This document shows, in pieces, positions 1-7,699 of a stretch of DNA of 64,000 nucleotides. Source of the stretch: Sphingomonas sp. MA1305. Its GTDB lineage: Bacteria > Pseudomonadota > Alphaproteobacteria > Sphingomonadales > Sphingomonadaceae. Both the position numbers and the translations under genes were made by a program. Within the stretch, counting starts at the first letter, position 1, and every line of letters starts with the position of its first letter. The DNA is taken from positions 372,001-436,000 of the forward strand of contig NZ_RCVT01000002.1 of NCBI RefSeq assembly GCF_016107325.1. The letters run 5' to 3'. The notes beneath the pieces were generated by a model. It searched no databases and had not been told where the DNA came from. It saw nothing but the letters and a program-made list of their open reading frames with translations.

Positions 1-2
1 TG

Positions 3-158
3 TCGCCACGCTGTCGCGAGATCCTCTACCTGCGCCGCATCGAGGGGCTGACCGCGAGTGAGATCGCGGCGCGGCTCGGCATTAGTCGTCAGATGGTCAA
101 CCGTTATGTTGCGCAGGCCGTCCGTCATTGCCTCGGTCGGATCGAGCCCGACGGGTGA
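3..158 (+). CDS. ECF-type RNA polymerase sigma factor, C-terminal end (partial)
   Basis: Only the last 51 codons lie in the window; the gene enters from the left edge. The translated segment is a sigma region 4 helix-turn-helix (LTASEIAARLGISRQMVNRY) preceded by the usual CREILYLRRIEG helix, which contacts the -35 element. It ends in TGA at 156-158. A FecR gene begins about 120 bp downstream and a HasR-like receptor follows, so this is very likely the FecI/HasI-type sigma factor that switches on this receptor locus when the receptor signals through FecR. Regions 2 and the start cannot be assessed because they lie outside the window. Confidence 0.85.
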   Translation, partial: SPRCREILYLRRIEGLTASEIAARLGISRQMVNRYVAQAVRHCLGRIEPDG

Positions 159-276
159 GTGCCCTCGGCCCGCGCCGCTGCGGTTTCCATTCGCCGGCGT
201 CGATCGTCCTCGATGATGGAGACGCGCGCCGAGGCGCAGCGACGGCGAACAAGGAGAGCGGCCGATCCGCGATAGA

Positions 277-1170
277 ATGAACGAGCAGGCGGCGCAATGG
301 CTGGCGGATCGCGAAACCGGCAGCTGGACAGCCGCGGACGCGGCGCGGCTGACGGCGTGGCGCAGCGCCGATCCGCGCCACGACCGCGCCTTCGCGCGTG
401 CCGAGCGTCTCTGGCACGCGCTCGACGGCACGATGATCGCGCCACCCGCGATGCCGCGCCGGCGTATCGCCACGCCGCGGCGGATCGGCGCGACGGTCGC
501 CGCCGCGCTCGTGGTTGTGATGGCGGTCGCGGCGGACCTGCCGCTTCGCTGGCGCGCCGATGCGATGACGGCGACGGGCGAGATCCGCCGCGTCCCCCTG
601 CCCGACGGCTCAGTCGCGACGCTCGACACCGCCTCGGCGATCGCGATCGCGGCGGATGGCCGCACCATCCGGCTGCTGCGCGGCGCGGCGGCCTTCCAGG
701 TCGCGGCGCGGCACGGCCAGGCATTCCGCGTCGATGCCGGCGCGGGACGCAGCGTCGCGCTGGGCACGCGTTTCCTCGTCGCGCGCACGGCGGCCGGCGC
801 GCGTGTGATCGTTACCGAACATCGCGTCGCCGTCGCAATTGCCGGCCACCAGGTGGTGCTGAGCGCGGGCGAGGCGGTGGACTATGACGGCGAAGGCCTC
901 GGCCCGCCCCGCCCTGTCGCGATCGCCGATGTCGAGGCGTGGACGCATCGCCGCCTGCGCGTGGTCGACCGGCCGCTGGGCGAGGTGGTGGCGACGATCG
1001 CACGCTATCATCGCGGCTATCTCGGCATCGCCGGGTCGGCGCTCGCACGGCGGCGGATCAGCGGCACGTTCGATATCGGCGATCCGCTGCGCGCGATCGA
1101 CCTGATCGAGCGGACTTTAGCGATACGGTCGATCCGACTGACATCGCACGTCATTATCCTCCACGCCTGA
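277..1170 (+). CDS. FecR-family anti-sigma factor / sigma regulator (HasS-like)
   Basis: This 297-residue protein has the FecR layout. A short cytoplasmic N-terminal sigma-binding segment carries the motif AAQWLADRETGSW and an ADPRHDRAFARAERLW helix. One membrane span follows at about residues 68-88, then the periplasmic FecR domain (GEIRRVPLPDGSVATLDTAS onward, about 98-190) and a C-terminal part that binds the receptor signalling domain. It lies between an ECF sigma gene and a receptor with an STN domain, so it should relay receptor occupancy to the sigma factor. The ATG at 277 is used. A purine-rich AAGGAGAG at 251-258 is rather far upstream, so the start is not certain. Confidence 0.88.
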   Translation: MNEQAAQWLADRETGSWTAADAARLTAWRSADPRHDRAFARAERLWHALDGTMIAPPAMPRRRIATPRRIGATVAAALVVVMAVAADLPLRWRADAMTATGEIRRVPLPDGSVATLDTASAIAIAADGRTIRLLRGAAAFQVAARHGQAFRVDAGAGRSVALGTRFLVARTAAGARVIVTEHRVAVAIAGHQVVLSAGEAVDYDGEGLGPPRPVAIADVEAWTHRRLRVVDRPLGEVVATIARYHRGYLGIAGSALARRRISGTFDIGDPLRAIDLIERTLAIRSIRLTSHVIILHA

Positions 1171-1291
1171 TCGCCGCGGCAAAAAAGTCAGCGCTGCGGG
1201 TTTCCAGCCGCGATCCTCGACCGTCCAGCGTTATTGAGGACGCCTCGCATTAGCGTCGCGTCCGGGGGTAACAGCTGGGGGAGTGTGAGAC

Positions 1292-3934
1292 GTGACGACC
1301 TATCACCGCCGGGGGGCGGATCATCGCAGAACGGGGCCGACGCGGCTGATGCTGCTCGCCACCGCCGCAGCCATATGGGCAGCACCCGCCGCGCGCGCGC
1401 AGACGGCGAGCTATCACATACCCGCCGGCTCGCTCGCCGAGGCGATCAACACGCTCGCCGAGCAGAGTGGTGCGCAGATCGTCTACGACGGCGCGCTCGC
1501 CAGCGGTCAGCATGCACAGGCGCTCGACGGCCGATTCGATGCCGCGGACGCCCTGTCGCGCCTACTCGCCGGATCGGGCCTGACCTATCGCCGCACCGGC
1601 GACCGCAGCTTCACGCTCGAACGTCTGCCGCAGACCGGCGACGACGGCGTCCAGCTCGGCGCACTCCGCGTCGAGGCGCGCGCAGGCACCGGCGGCGATG
1701 CGCAGACCGCGGCGCCACGGCAGGCCGGTGATCGTGCCGCCGCCGATCGCCCCTATCGGAGCCCCGGTGCGAGCGATTACATCAGCCGCGAGCAGATCGC
1801 GCGCGTGCCGGTGACCTCGACCGGCGACCTGTTCAAGCTGGCGGCCGGCGTGATCTCCAGCGGCAATCGCAACGGCGATTCGGTCGACATCAACATCCGC
1901 GGCATGCAGGGCTATAGCCGCGTCGCCATGCTGGTCGACGGTGCGCCGTCGGACAGTTCGGATTATCGCGGTTACAACGGCAGCCGCAGCCGCCTGTCGG
2001 TCGAACCCGCGTTCCTCGCCGGAATCGCGATCGACAAGGGACCGAGCGGCGGCCCGGGCGGCGCGGGCTATAGCGCCGGCGCGGTCGATGCCCGCACGCT
2101 GACCGCGCTCGACGTGCTGCGGCCGGGGCGGACGTTCGGCATCCGCTGGCAGGCGAGCCTGGGCGACAATGCAGCGGCCCCGCCACCCCCGCCCGAAGGC
2201 TGGAAGACCTATTCGCGCGAGGAGACGCCCGACGACTGGCACGAACATCATCCCGGCACGACCGACCGGCCCGGCTTCCTGACCAGCCGCCGCTTCCAGG
2301 GCAATGTCGTCGCCGCCTGGGCGAACGAACGGTTCGAGCTGCTCGCCGGCTACGCGCACACTGCCAACGGCAATTATTTTTCCGGCCGGCACGCCAACGG
2401 CTATGACCGTGTGGTCGGCGAAGAGGGCTATCCCCCGCATTATGCCGATGCCGCCTATGCGCCGGGCTATCAGGTCTACAACACCTCGCGCTACGCAGAT
2501 TCGGTGCTGCTCAAGGCCGGCGCGACCGTCGGCGCGCATGCGCTCAAGCTCAGCTACATGCTGTATGACAGCCGCTTCGGCGAGCATGACTCGGAATCGG
2601 TGATGCCCAACGCCGCACCCGATTATCCGGTGATGCCAACCGAACAGCCGCCGATGACGATCCACAGCGATACGGTCACCGCCCGCTATACGCTCGCGCC
2701 CGCCAATGGCGCGGTCAACCTCCACCTCGATCTCTGGTCCGTCGCCAAGAAGGAGCGGTTCTGGAACGACGAGAAGGCGGGTCTCTTCTCCGACGATCCG
2801 ATCCCGCAATATTTCCGGCAGCACAATATCGGCGGTGCCCTGTACAACGACTGGCATGCCGCAGGGGGCTGGGGCGACCTCCGCGTCCGCGCCGGGCTGA
2901 GCTATGCCGAAGAGCGCGGTCGCAACGACCCCGTCGAATGCGACGGCACCCGGATCGCAGAGACCAAGAACGCCCCCTTCTGTCATGCGCGCACGAGCTT
3001 CTTCAATCCGGAAGGCGAGCGCGACATCTTCAGCGTCTATGCGCAGACCGTCTATACGCCGGTGCGCTGGCTGATCTTCAACGGCGACCTGCGCTACGAC
3101 ACCTACCACGTCGCGGCGGTCGATCCGCGCAACGACCGCGACGGCCGCCGCCTCAACCCGAAGGCAGCGATCACGCTCGAACCGGTCACCGGCGTGCAGC
3201 TGTTCGCGCAGCAGGCCTATGGCTGGCGGCCGCCGAGCCTGCGCGAGATGACGATGACCTTCAACGTCACGCCCAATCCCGATCTCAGGCCCGAACGCGT
3301 CGACAATCGCGAATATGGCATCAACCTGCTGCGCGACACGCTGTTCGGCCGGCCGATCAGCCTGCGTGCGAAACTAAGCTATTTTGACAATCAGACGCGC
3401 GATTACGTCATCCGCATCCGCCCGCGTCGCGGCGCCAAGACCTGGTCGAACATCGACGAGGCGCGGCATCGCGGCTGGGACGCGAGCGTCAAGATCGATG
3501 CCGGCCGCGTATTCGGCGACCTCGCCTATATGCGCTATGACGAGATCCTCTATTGCCAGACGCCGGACAGCTGCAAAGCGGACGTCAACCGCTTCGCCGG
3601 GCTGCCGACGGACTATCAGGCGAATTACGTACCGCCGCGCGACAATGGCAGCGTCACGATCGGCGGGCGCCTGCTCCACGAGCGGGCGCTGACGATCGGC
3701 GCCCGCGCCGATTTCAACGGCGCGATCTTTTTCGAAACGGGCGAGAATGGCGCACGGCAGACGCAGCCGCAGACGATCTGGTCGAGCTTCGTCAACTGGC
3801 GGAAGAACGACCGGCTCGATCTGAACCTCAGCGGCGAGAATCTGACCGACGAATATTATTACGACCCGATGATCGTCGGCCGAGTGCCGTCGCCCGGCCG
3901 GACGATCAAGGCGACGGTCACGCTCCACCTGTGA
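1292..3934 (+). CDS. TonB-dependent receptor with STN signalling domain, HasR/heme-receptor-like
   Basis: Outer-membrane TonB-dependent transporter of 880 residues, starting at GTG with GGGGAG just upstream. A signal peptide (about 18-37, ending AARAQT) is followed by a secretin/TonB short N-terminal (STN) domain at about 40-110, typical of receptors that signal to FecR. The plug follows (NIRGMQGYSRVAMLVDGAPS, then IDKGPSGGPGGAGYSAGAVD) and then the 22-strand barrel. The plug wording RGMQ...VAMLVDGA with a GGAGAxxGAVDxRTL-like loop is what I associate with the hemoglobin/heme (HasR) subfamily, so heme or a heme protein is the favoured ligand. That is inference; a siderophore is the alternative. 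Upstream are sigma and FecR, and 19 bp downstream is a TonB paralogue, as in has operons. Confidence 0.85.
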   Translation: MTTYHRRGADHRRTGPTRLMLLATAAAIWAAPAARAQTASYHIPAGSLAEAINTLAEQSGAQIVYDGALASGQHAQALDGRFDAADALSRLLAGSGLTYRRTGDRSFTLERLPQTGDDGVQLGALRVEARAGTGGDAQTAAPRQAGDRAAADRPYRSPGASDYISREQIARVPVTSTGDLFKLAAGVISSGNRNGDSVDINIRGMQGYSRVAMLVDGAPSDSSDYRGYNGSRSRLSVEPAFLAGIAIDKGPSGGPGGAGYSAGAVDARTLTALDVLRPGRTFGIRWQASLGDNAAAPPPPPEGWKTYSREETPDDWHEHHPGTTDRPGFLTSRRFQGNVVAAWANERFELLAGYAHTANGNYFSGRHANGYDRVVGEEGYPPHYADAAYAPGYQVYNTSRYADSVLLKAGATVGAHALKLSYMLYDSRFGEHDSESVMPNAAPDYPVMPTEQPPMTIHSDTVTARYTLAPANGAVNLHLDLWSVAKKERFWNDEKAGLFSDDPIPQYFRQHNIGGALYNDWHAAGGWGDLRVRAGLSYAEERGRNDPVECDGTRIAETKNAPFCHARTSFFNPEGERDIFSVYAQTVYTPVRWLIFNGDLRYDTYHVAAVDPRNDRDGRRLNPKAAITLEPVTGVQLFAQQAYGWRPPSLREMTMTFNVTPNPDLRPERVDNREYGINLLRDTLFGRPISLRAKLSYFDNQTRDYVIRIRPRRGAKTWSNIDEARHRGWDASVKIDAGRVFGDLAYMRYDEILYCQTPDSCKADVNRFAGLPTDYQANYVPPRDNGSVTIGGRLLHERALTIGARADFNGAIFFETGENGARQTQPQTIWSSFVNWRKNDRLDLNLSGENLTDEYYYDPMIVGRVPSPGRTIKATVTLHL

Positions 3935-3953
3935 CGCTGGCCTTCGCTTTCGC

Positions 3954-4697
3954 ATGGGCGCGGCGGTGAGCGGGATGCGTTCCGTTACGCGCCGCCCGGC
4001 GCGGTACAGCGATCGGCCCGCTGGGTGGCGCGCGCGCGGTGTCGGGCTCGCCGGCACCGCGATGCTGGCCGGCTGCGGCGCGATGGCTGCGCTGCTCGAC
4101 TGGCATGGCACGCCGCCGGCACCGCCCCCCGCGCCGGCACCATTGGTGATCGGCCTCGTCGCACCCGCCTCCCCGCCGGAGGTCACGCCGCGTGCCCATA
4201 AGGCGCCGGCACCGGTCGACCATCATCGCACCGCCGCGGCACCACCACCGGATTCGCCGCCGCCGCCAAGTCCGACCCTGCCTGCCATCGCCGCCGCCGC
4301 AGCGTCCGCGTCGCCCGTTGCGGCGGAGGCCGAGCCGCTGCCGCCGTCGCCGGATGCCGCGCCGGACACGATCGCCGCCCCGCCCGCACCGCAACTCGCC
4401 GGTCATGGCCCCGACACCTGGGAGGCGCAGATCATGGCGCGGCTGCAAAGGGTGCGCCGCTACCCCGAAGCGGCGCGGCGGGCGGGGCAGCAGGGCGAGG
4501 TCGTGCTGCGCTTCCGCCTGACCCGCGACGGCCATGTCCATGCGGCGGCGATCGTCCGCGGCTCGGGCTGCGCGGCACTCGACCGCGCCGCCGAGGAGAC
4601 GCTAGCGCGCGCCGATCCGCTGCCGCCGATCCCGCCGGACCGGCCCGATGCGATCACTTTGACCGTCGCGATCCAGTTTGCGGTGCGCAGCCGCTGA
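3954..4697 (+). CDS. TonB-family energy transducer, dedicated paralogue (HasB-like)
   Basis: This 247-residue protein has a TonB plan. A basic N-terminus leads into one hydrophobic stretch (about 28-48). A long Pro/Ala-rich linker that would span the periplasm follows (about 52-150). The C-terminal TonB domain starts near 155, with YPEAARRAGQQGEVVLRFRL, the GSGCAALDRAAEETL helix and a final IQFAVRSR strand. It lies 19 bp behind the receptor and probably energises it, as HasB does for HasR. One oddity is the sequence L-A-G-C at residues 38-41 inside the hydrophobic segment, which resembles a lipobox; whether it is processed is unknown. A start at 3975 (MRSV) would also fit. Confidence 0.85.
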   Translation: MGAAVSGMRSVTRRPARYSDRPAGWRARGVGLAGTAMLAGCGAMAALLDWHGTPPAPPPAPAPLVIGLVAPASPPEVTPRAHKAPAPVDHHRTAAAPPPDSPPPPSPTLPAIAAAAASASPVAAEAEPLPPSPDAAPDTIAAPPAPQLAGHGPDTWEAQIMARLQRVRRYPEAARRAGQQGEVVLRFRLTRDGHVHAAAIVRGSGCAALDRAAEETLARADPLPPIPPDRPDAITLTVAIQFAVRSR

Positions 4698-5048
4698 CCC
4701 GACGCAAAGGATCGCCGCACCGGTGCGGAACCTGGACCTCACGCAGCACCTCTCTCCCGATGACCCTCGGTTCACAAGCGCCCGAAAACGCCAGCGATCG
4801 CCTTACTCCAGCGCCAATGCATCGTGTCCGCTCGACAATCGCAGACGATCGCCGGCCCCTAGCCGCCGTTGCTATGATCGATCCCTGTTCTCGAATTTCT
4901 GCCCCACGCCGGGCGTTGCCGTGCTGCAACAGTCGCCGAGAAAGCGGTTACATGATCGTGGCATCGATTGTCGCCAGTCCGTTGCGGCCATAAAAAGGGA
5001 TCAGGGCGTCGGACGAACCGCGCCTTTGGGTGATCTCGGGAGAGGATA
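4698..5048. other. 351-bp gap between TonB gene and next receptor
   Basis: No convincing gene was found here. A perfect 14-bp palindrome, CCGCACCGGTGCGG, lies at 4715-4728, 18 bp after the tonB stop. It could form a weak hairpin or be a protein-binding site. The rest presumably holds the promoter and leader of the receptor gene at 5049, but no clear -35/-10 pair could be assigned. Confidence 0.5.
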
Positions 5049-7607
5049 GTGTTGTCCATTTCGCGTCGCAGCCTTCGGGTTGCGCTTCTGCTCGGCGCTG
5101 CCGCGCTGCCCCTGGCTCCGGCCGCAGCCCAGACGGTGGCGAACGACACGCCCCCGGCGACCGGCCAGACCGATCCGAACACCGCCCCCGCGCAGAGCAA
5201 CGAGGATCTCGGCGACATCGTCGTCACCGGCACGACCTCGCGCGATCGGCCGCTGATCAGCGCGTCCGCCGACATCACTTATGCCAATCGTGACGCGATC
5301 GACCGTCGCGCGCCGCGCTCGACCGCGGACATGCTCGAGCTGGTCCCCGGTATCTTCGTCGAGGGTACCGCCGGCCAGGTCTCGAACAATTACTCGGTCC
5401 GTGGCCTGCAGGGCGGCGGCCAGCGCTTCATCCAGCTCGAAGAGGACGGCATGCCGATCCTCTACGGTGGCGGCGGCGCCGACTTCTTCTTCGATCAGGA
5501 TCTGACCATCGACCGGCTCGAAGCGGTCAAGGGCGGATCGTCGGGTGTGTTGACGGTCAACGGCGCCGGCGCGACGATCAACTTCATCTCCAAACGGCCG
5601 AACTTCGACCACGCCGAGGGCCAGGCGCGCGTCACCGCATACAATTACGGCATGAAGCGCGGCGACTTCTATTATTCCGCGCCGATCAGCGACAAGCTGG
5701 CGTTCAACGTCGGCGGCTACATCCAGTCGAGCCCGGGTGTCCGCGACAATCCCTTCGACTATGCCGGCTGGCGCCTGAAGGGCATGCTGGAATACAAGTT
5801 CGACGGTGGCGGCTTCATCCGCCTGTCGGCCAAGGGTGGCGACGTCGAGAACGCCTATTACGCCGACCAGCCGTACAGCTTCACCAACAACAAGCCCGGC
5901 GGCATCCCCGGCCTCGACACGCAGTTCGGCAATGTCGGCGGCGACGCCTTCTCGAACATCGCGGTGCCGGTTTCGACCTTCGCCCACCCCAGCGGCTTCC
6001 GCGAATTCCGCTATCGCGACGGCATCAAGGCGAAGACGGCGCAAATCCGGCTCGACGTCGAAAAGCCGGTGTCGGACACGATCGATCTGTTCGCCCACGC
6101 CCGCTATCTGAAGTATTCGTACGACTTCAATGGTCTGTTCCCCGGCTCGGGTACGGGCAATGCGGGGCTGACCAGCGCGGTCAACTATCTGACGCCGGGC
6201 GCGACCTCGCCGATCAACGATCTGCTGACGGCCGGCGCGGCCGCCTATCCGACCGCAGCGCGGTTCGGCATCCAGAATCTGCGCACCGGCGTGGTGCTCG
6301 GCGCCAACCAGACCGCGGCCCTCAATGCGCTGAACGGCAACGGCTTTCTGCAGCGCACGACGCTCAACCACGACTATATCGACGGCCGCGACCTCGGCAT
6401 CAACGCCGGTGGCCGCTGGGAGATCGACACCGGCGGCATCAAAAATTCGCTGACCGCCGGCGTCATGTACTATAACGTCAAGCGGTCGCAGGATCAGTCG
6501 GCGACCGCCAGCGTCGTCAACGACGTCAAGACCAACAGCGACATCTACGATATCGTCGCGCTCAACGCGAACAACCAGGTGGTCGGCGTGCTGTCCGACA
6601 ATGGCCTGGTGTCCTATGGCGACTGGGGTGCGGGCATCCGCGAGCGGCTCGACAGCACCGTCTCGCTCTATGCCAATGACGAATTCGCGATCGGCGACCT
6701 GCGCATCGACGGCGGCGTTCGGTGGGAGAGCGACAAGGCGACGGCGCGCGACGGCAATGCGCTGGCCACCAACCAGGCGGTGCAGCCCGGCGTGGTCGGT
6801 GTCGTCCGCAATGTCGGTTCGAGCTTCGACGGCACCTTCACCGAAACCAAGCGACTGCGCCAGAAGGCGGCGTACACGATTGGCGCCAACTATCTGTTCA
6901 CACCGAACTTCTCGATCTACGCCCGCTACGCCAACGGTTTCCAGACCAACACCACCGATCCGATCACCACGATCGAGCTGTACGAGGCGGGCGTCCGCTA
7001 TCAATACGGCAAGCTGTTCTCCGGATCGGCGACGGTGTTCCGCACCAACTTCCGCAACCAGAACTATAATTTCTCCGACCCGAACAATCCGTCGCAGCAG
7101 GTCAATCTGAACGCCAATTTGCGCACGATCGGTGTCGAACTCGATTTTGTGGTCCGGCCGATCGATTGGTTCGCCGTCGATTTCCAGGGTGTTTTCCAAG
7201 ACCCGAAGCTGCTCAACCTGCAGCTCAACGGCGTCGACGCGGGATCGCAATATGAGGGCAACCGACCGGAACGCACGCCGGCACAGCTGTTCACGATCAG
7301 CCCGACCGTGCAGCTGCCCCACGGCCTCGGCGAGGTCTACGGCCGCTACAAATATATCGGCAAGATCTACGCCGATAACGGCAACGGCATCGCCCTGCCG
7401 AGCTATGGCGTGACCGGCGTCGGCGTCAATTTCAACGTCAGCGATCGGGTCCAGCTGAACCTGAACGCCGACAATATCTTCGACGTCGTCGGACTGACCG
7501 AAGGCAACCCGCGCCAGGGCCAGACGCAGGCGGTGACCAACGGCTATTTCTACGCCCGCGGCATCGTCGGCGCGACCTATGGCGGTTCGCTGACGTTCAA
7601 ATTCTGA
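5049..7607 (+). CDS. TonB-dependent receptor (no STN domain)
   Basis: Outer-membrane receptor of 852 residues, starting at GTG (MLSISRRSLR) with GGGAGAGGA upstream. The signal peptide ends near APAAAQT (about 27). A TonB-box-like DIVVTGT segment lies near residue 58. The plug contains STADMLELVPGIFVEGTAGQ, YSVRGLQGGGQRFIQLEEDG and the LEAVKGGSSGV...ATINFISKRP motif, followed by a long barrel ending in LTFKF with the expected terminal Phe. With no STN domain it cannot signal to a FecR directly, so it is a pure transporter. It is followed by a terminator and a secreted glycosidase-like gene, which suggests an oligosaccharide ligand. The substrate is not readable from sequence. Confidence 0.88.
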   Translation: MLSISRRSLRVALLLGAAALPLAPAAAQTVANDTPPATGQTDPNTAPAQSNEDLGDIVVTGTTSRDRPLISASADITYANRDAIDRRAPRSTADMLELVPGIFVEGTAGQVSNNYSVRGLQGGGQRFIQLEEDGMPILYGGGGADFFFDQDLTIDRLEAVKGGSSGVLTVNGAGATINFISKRPNFDHAEGQARVTAYNYGMKRGDFYYSAPISDKLAFNVGGYIQSSPGVRDNPFDYAGWRLKGMLEYKFDGGGFIRLSAKGGDVENAYYADQPYSFTNNKPGGIPGLDTQFGNVGGDAFSNIAVPVSTFAHPSGFREFRYRDGIKAKTAQIRLDVEKPVSDTIDLFAHARYLKYSYDFNGLFPGSGTGNAGLTSAVNYLTPGATSPINDLLTAGAAAYPTAARFGIQNLRTGVVLGANQTAALNALNGNGFLQRTTLNHDYIDGRDLGINAGGRWEIDTGGIKNSLTAGVMYYNVKRSQDQSATASVVNDVKTNSDIYDIVALNANNQVVGVLSDNGLVSYGDWGAGIRERLDSTVSLYANDEFAIGDLRIDGGVRWESDKATARDGNALATNQAVQPGVVGVVRNVGSSFDGTFTETKRLRQKAAYTIGANYLFTPNFSIYARYANGFQTNTTDPITTIELYEAGVRYQYGKLFSGSATVFRTNFRNQNYNFSDPNNPSQQVNLNANLRTIGVELDFVVRPIDWFAVDFQGVFQDPKLLNLQLNGVDAGSQYEGNRPERTPAQLFTISPTVQLPHGLGEVYGRYKYIGKIYADNGNGIALPSYGVTGVGVNFNVSDRVQLNLNADNIFDVVGLTEGNPRQGQTQAVTNGYFYARGIVGATYGGSLTFKF

Positions 7608-7645
7608 TCGGCGACGATTGCGTTGCGAGCCTTGGCTTGCCCTGT

Positions 7646-7683
7646 GAGGCGCGGCGGCTATCCAGCTTGCCGCGCCTCTGTTT
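7646..7683 (+). terminator. Rho-independent terminator behind the receptor gene
   Basis: A perfect 10-bp stem, GAGGCGCGGC at 7646-7655 and GCCGCGCCTC at 7669-7678, encloses a 13-nt loop and is followed by TGTTT. It lies 38 bp after the receptor stop and 17 bp before the start of the glycosidase-like gene, so readthrough into that gene is probably limited. Confidence 0.75.
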
Positions 7684-7699
7684 CGTCGGGAGAATGGCA

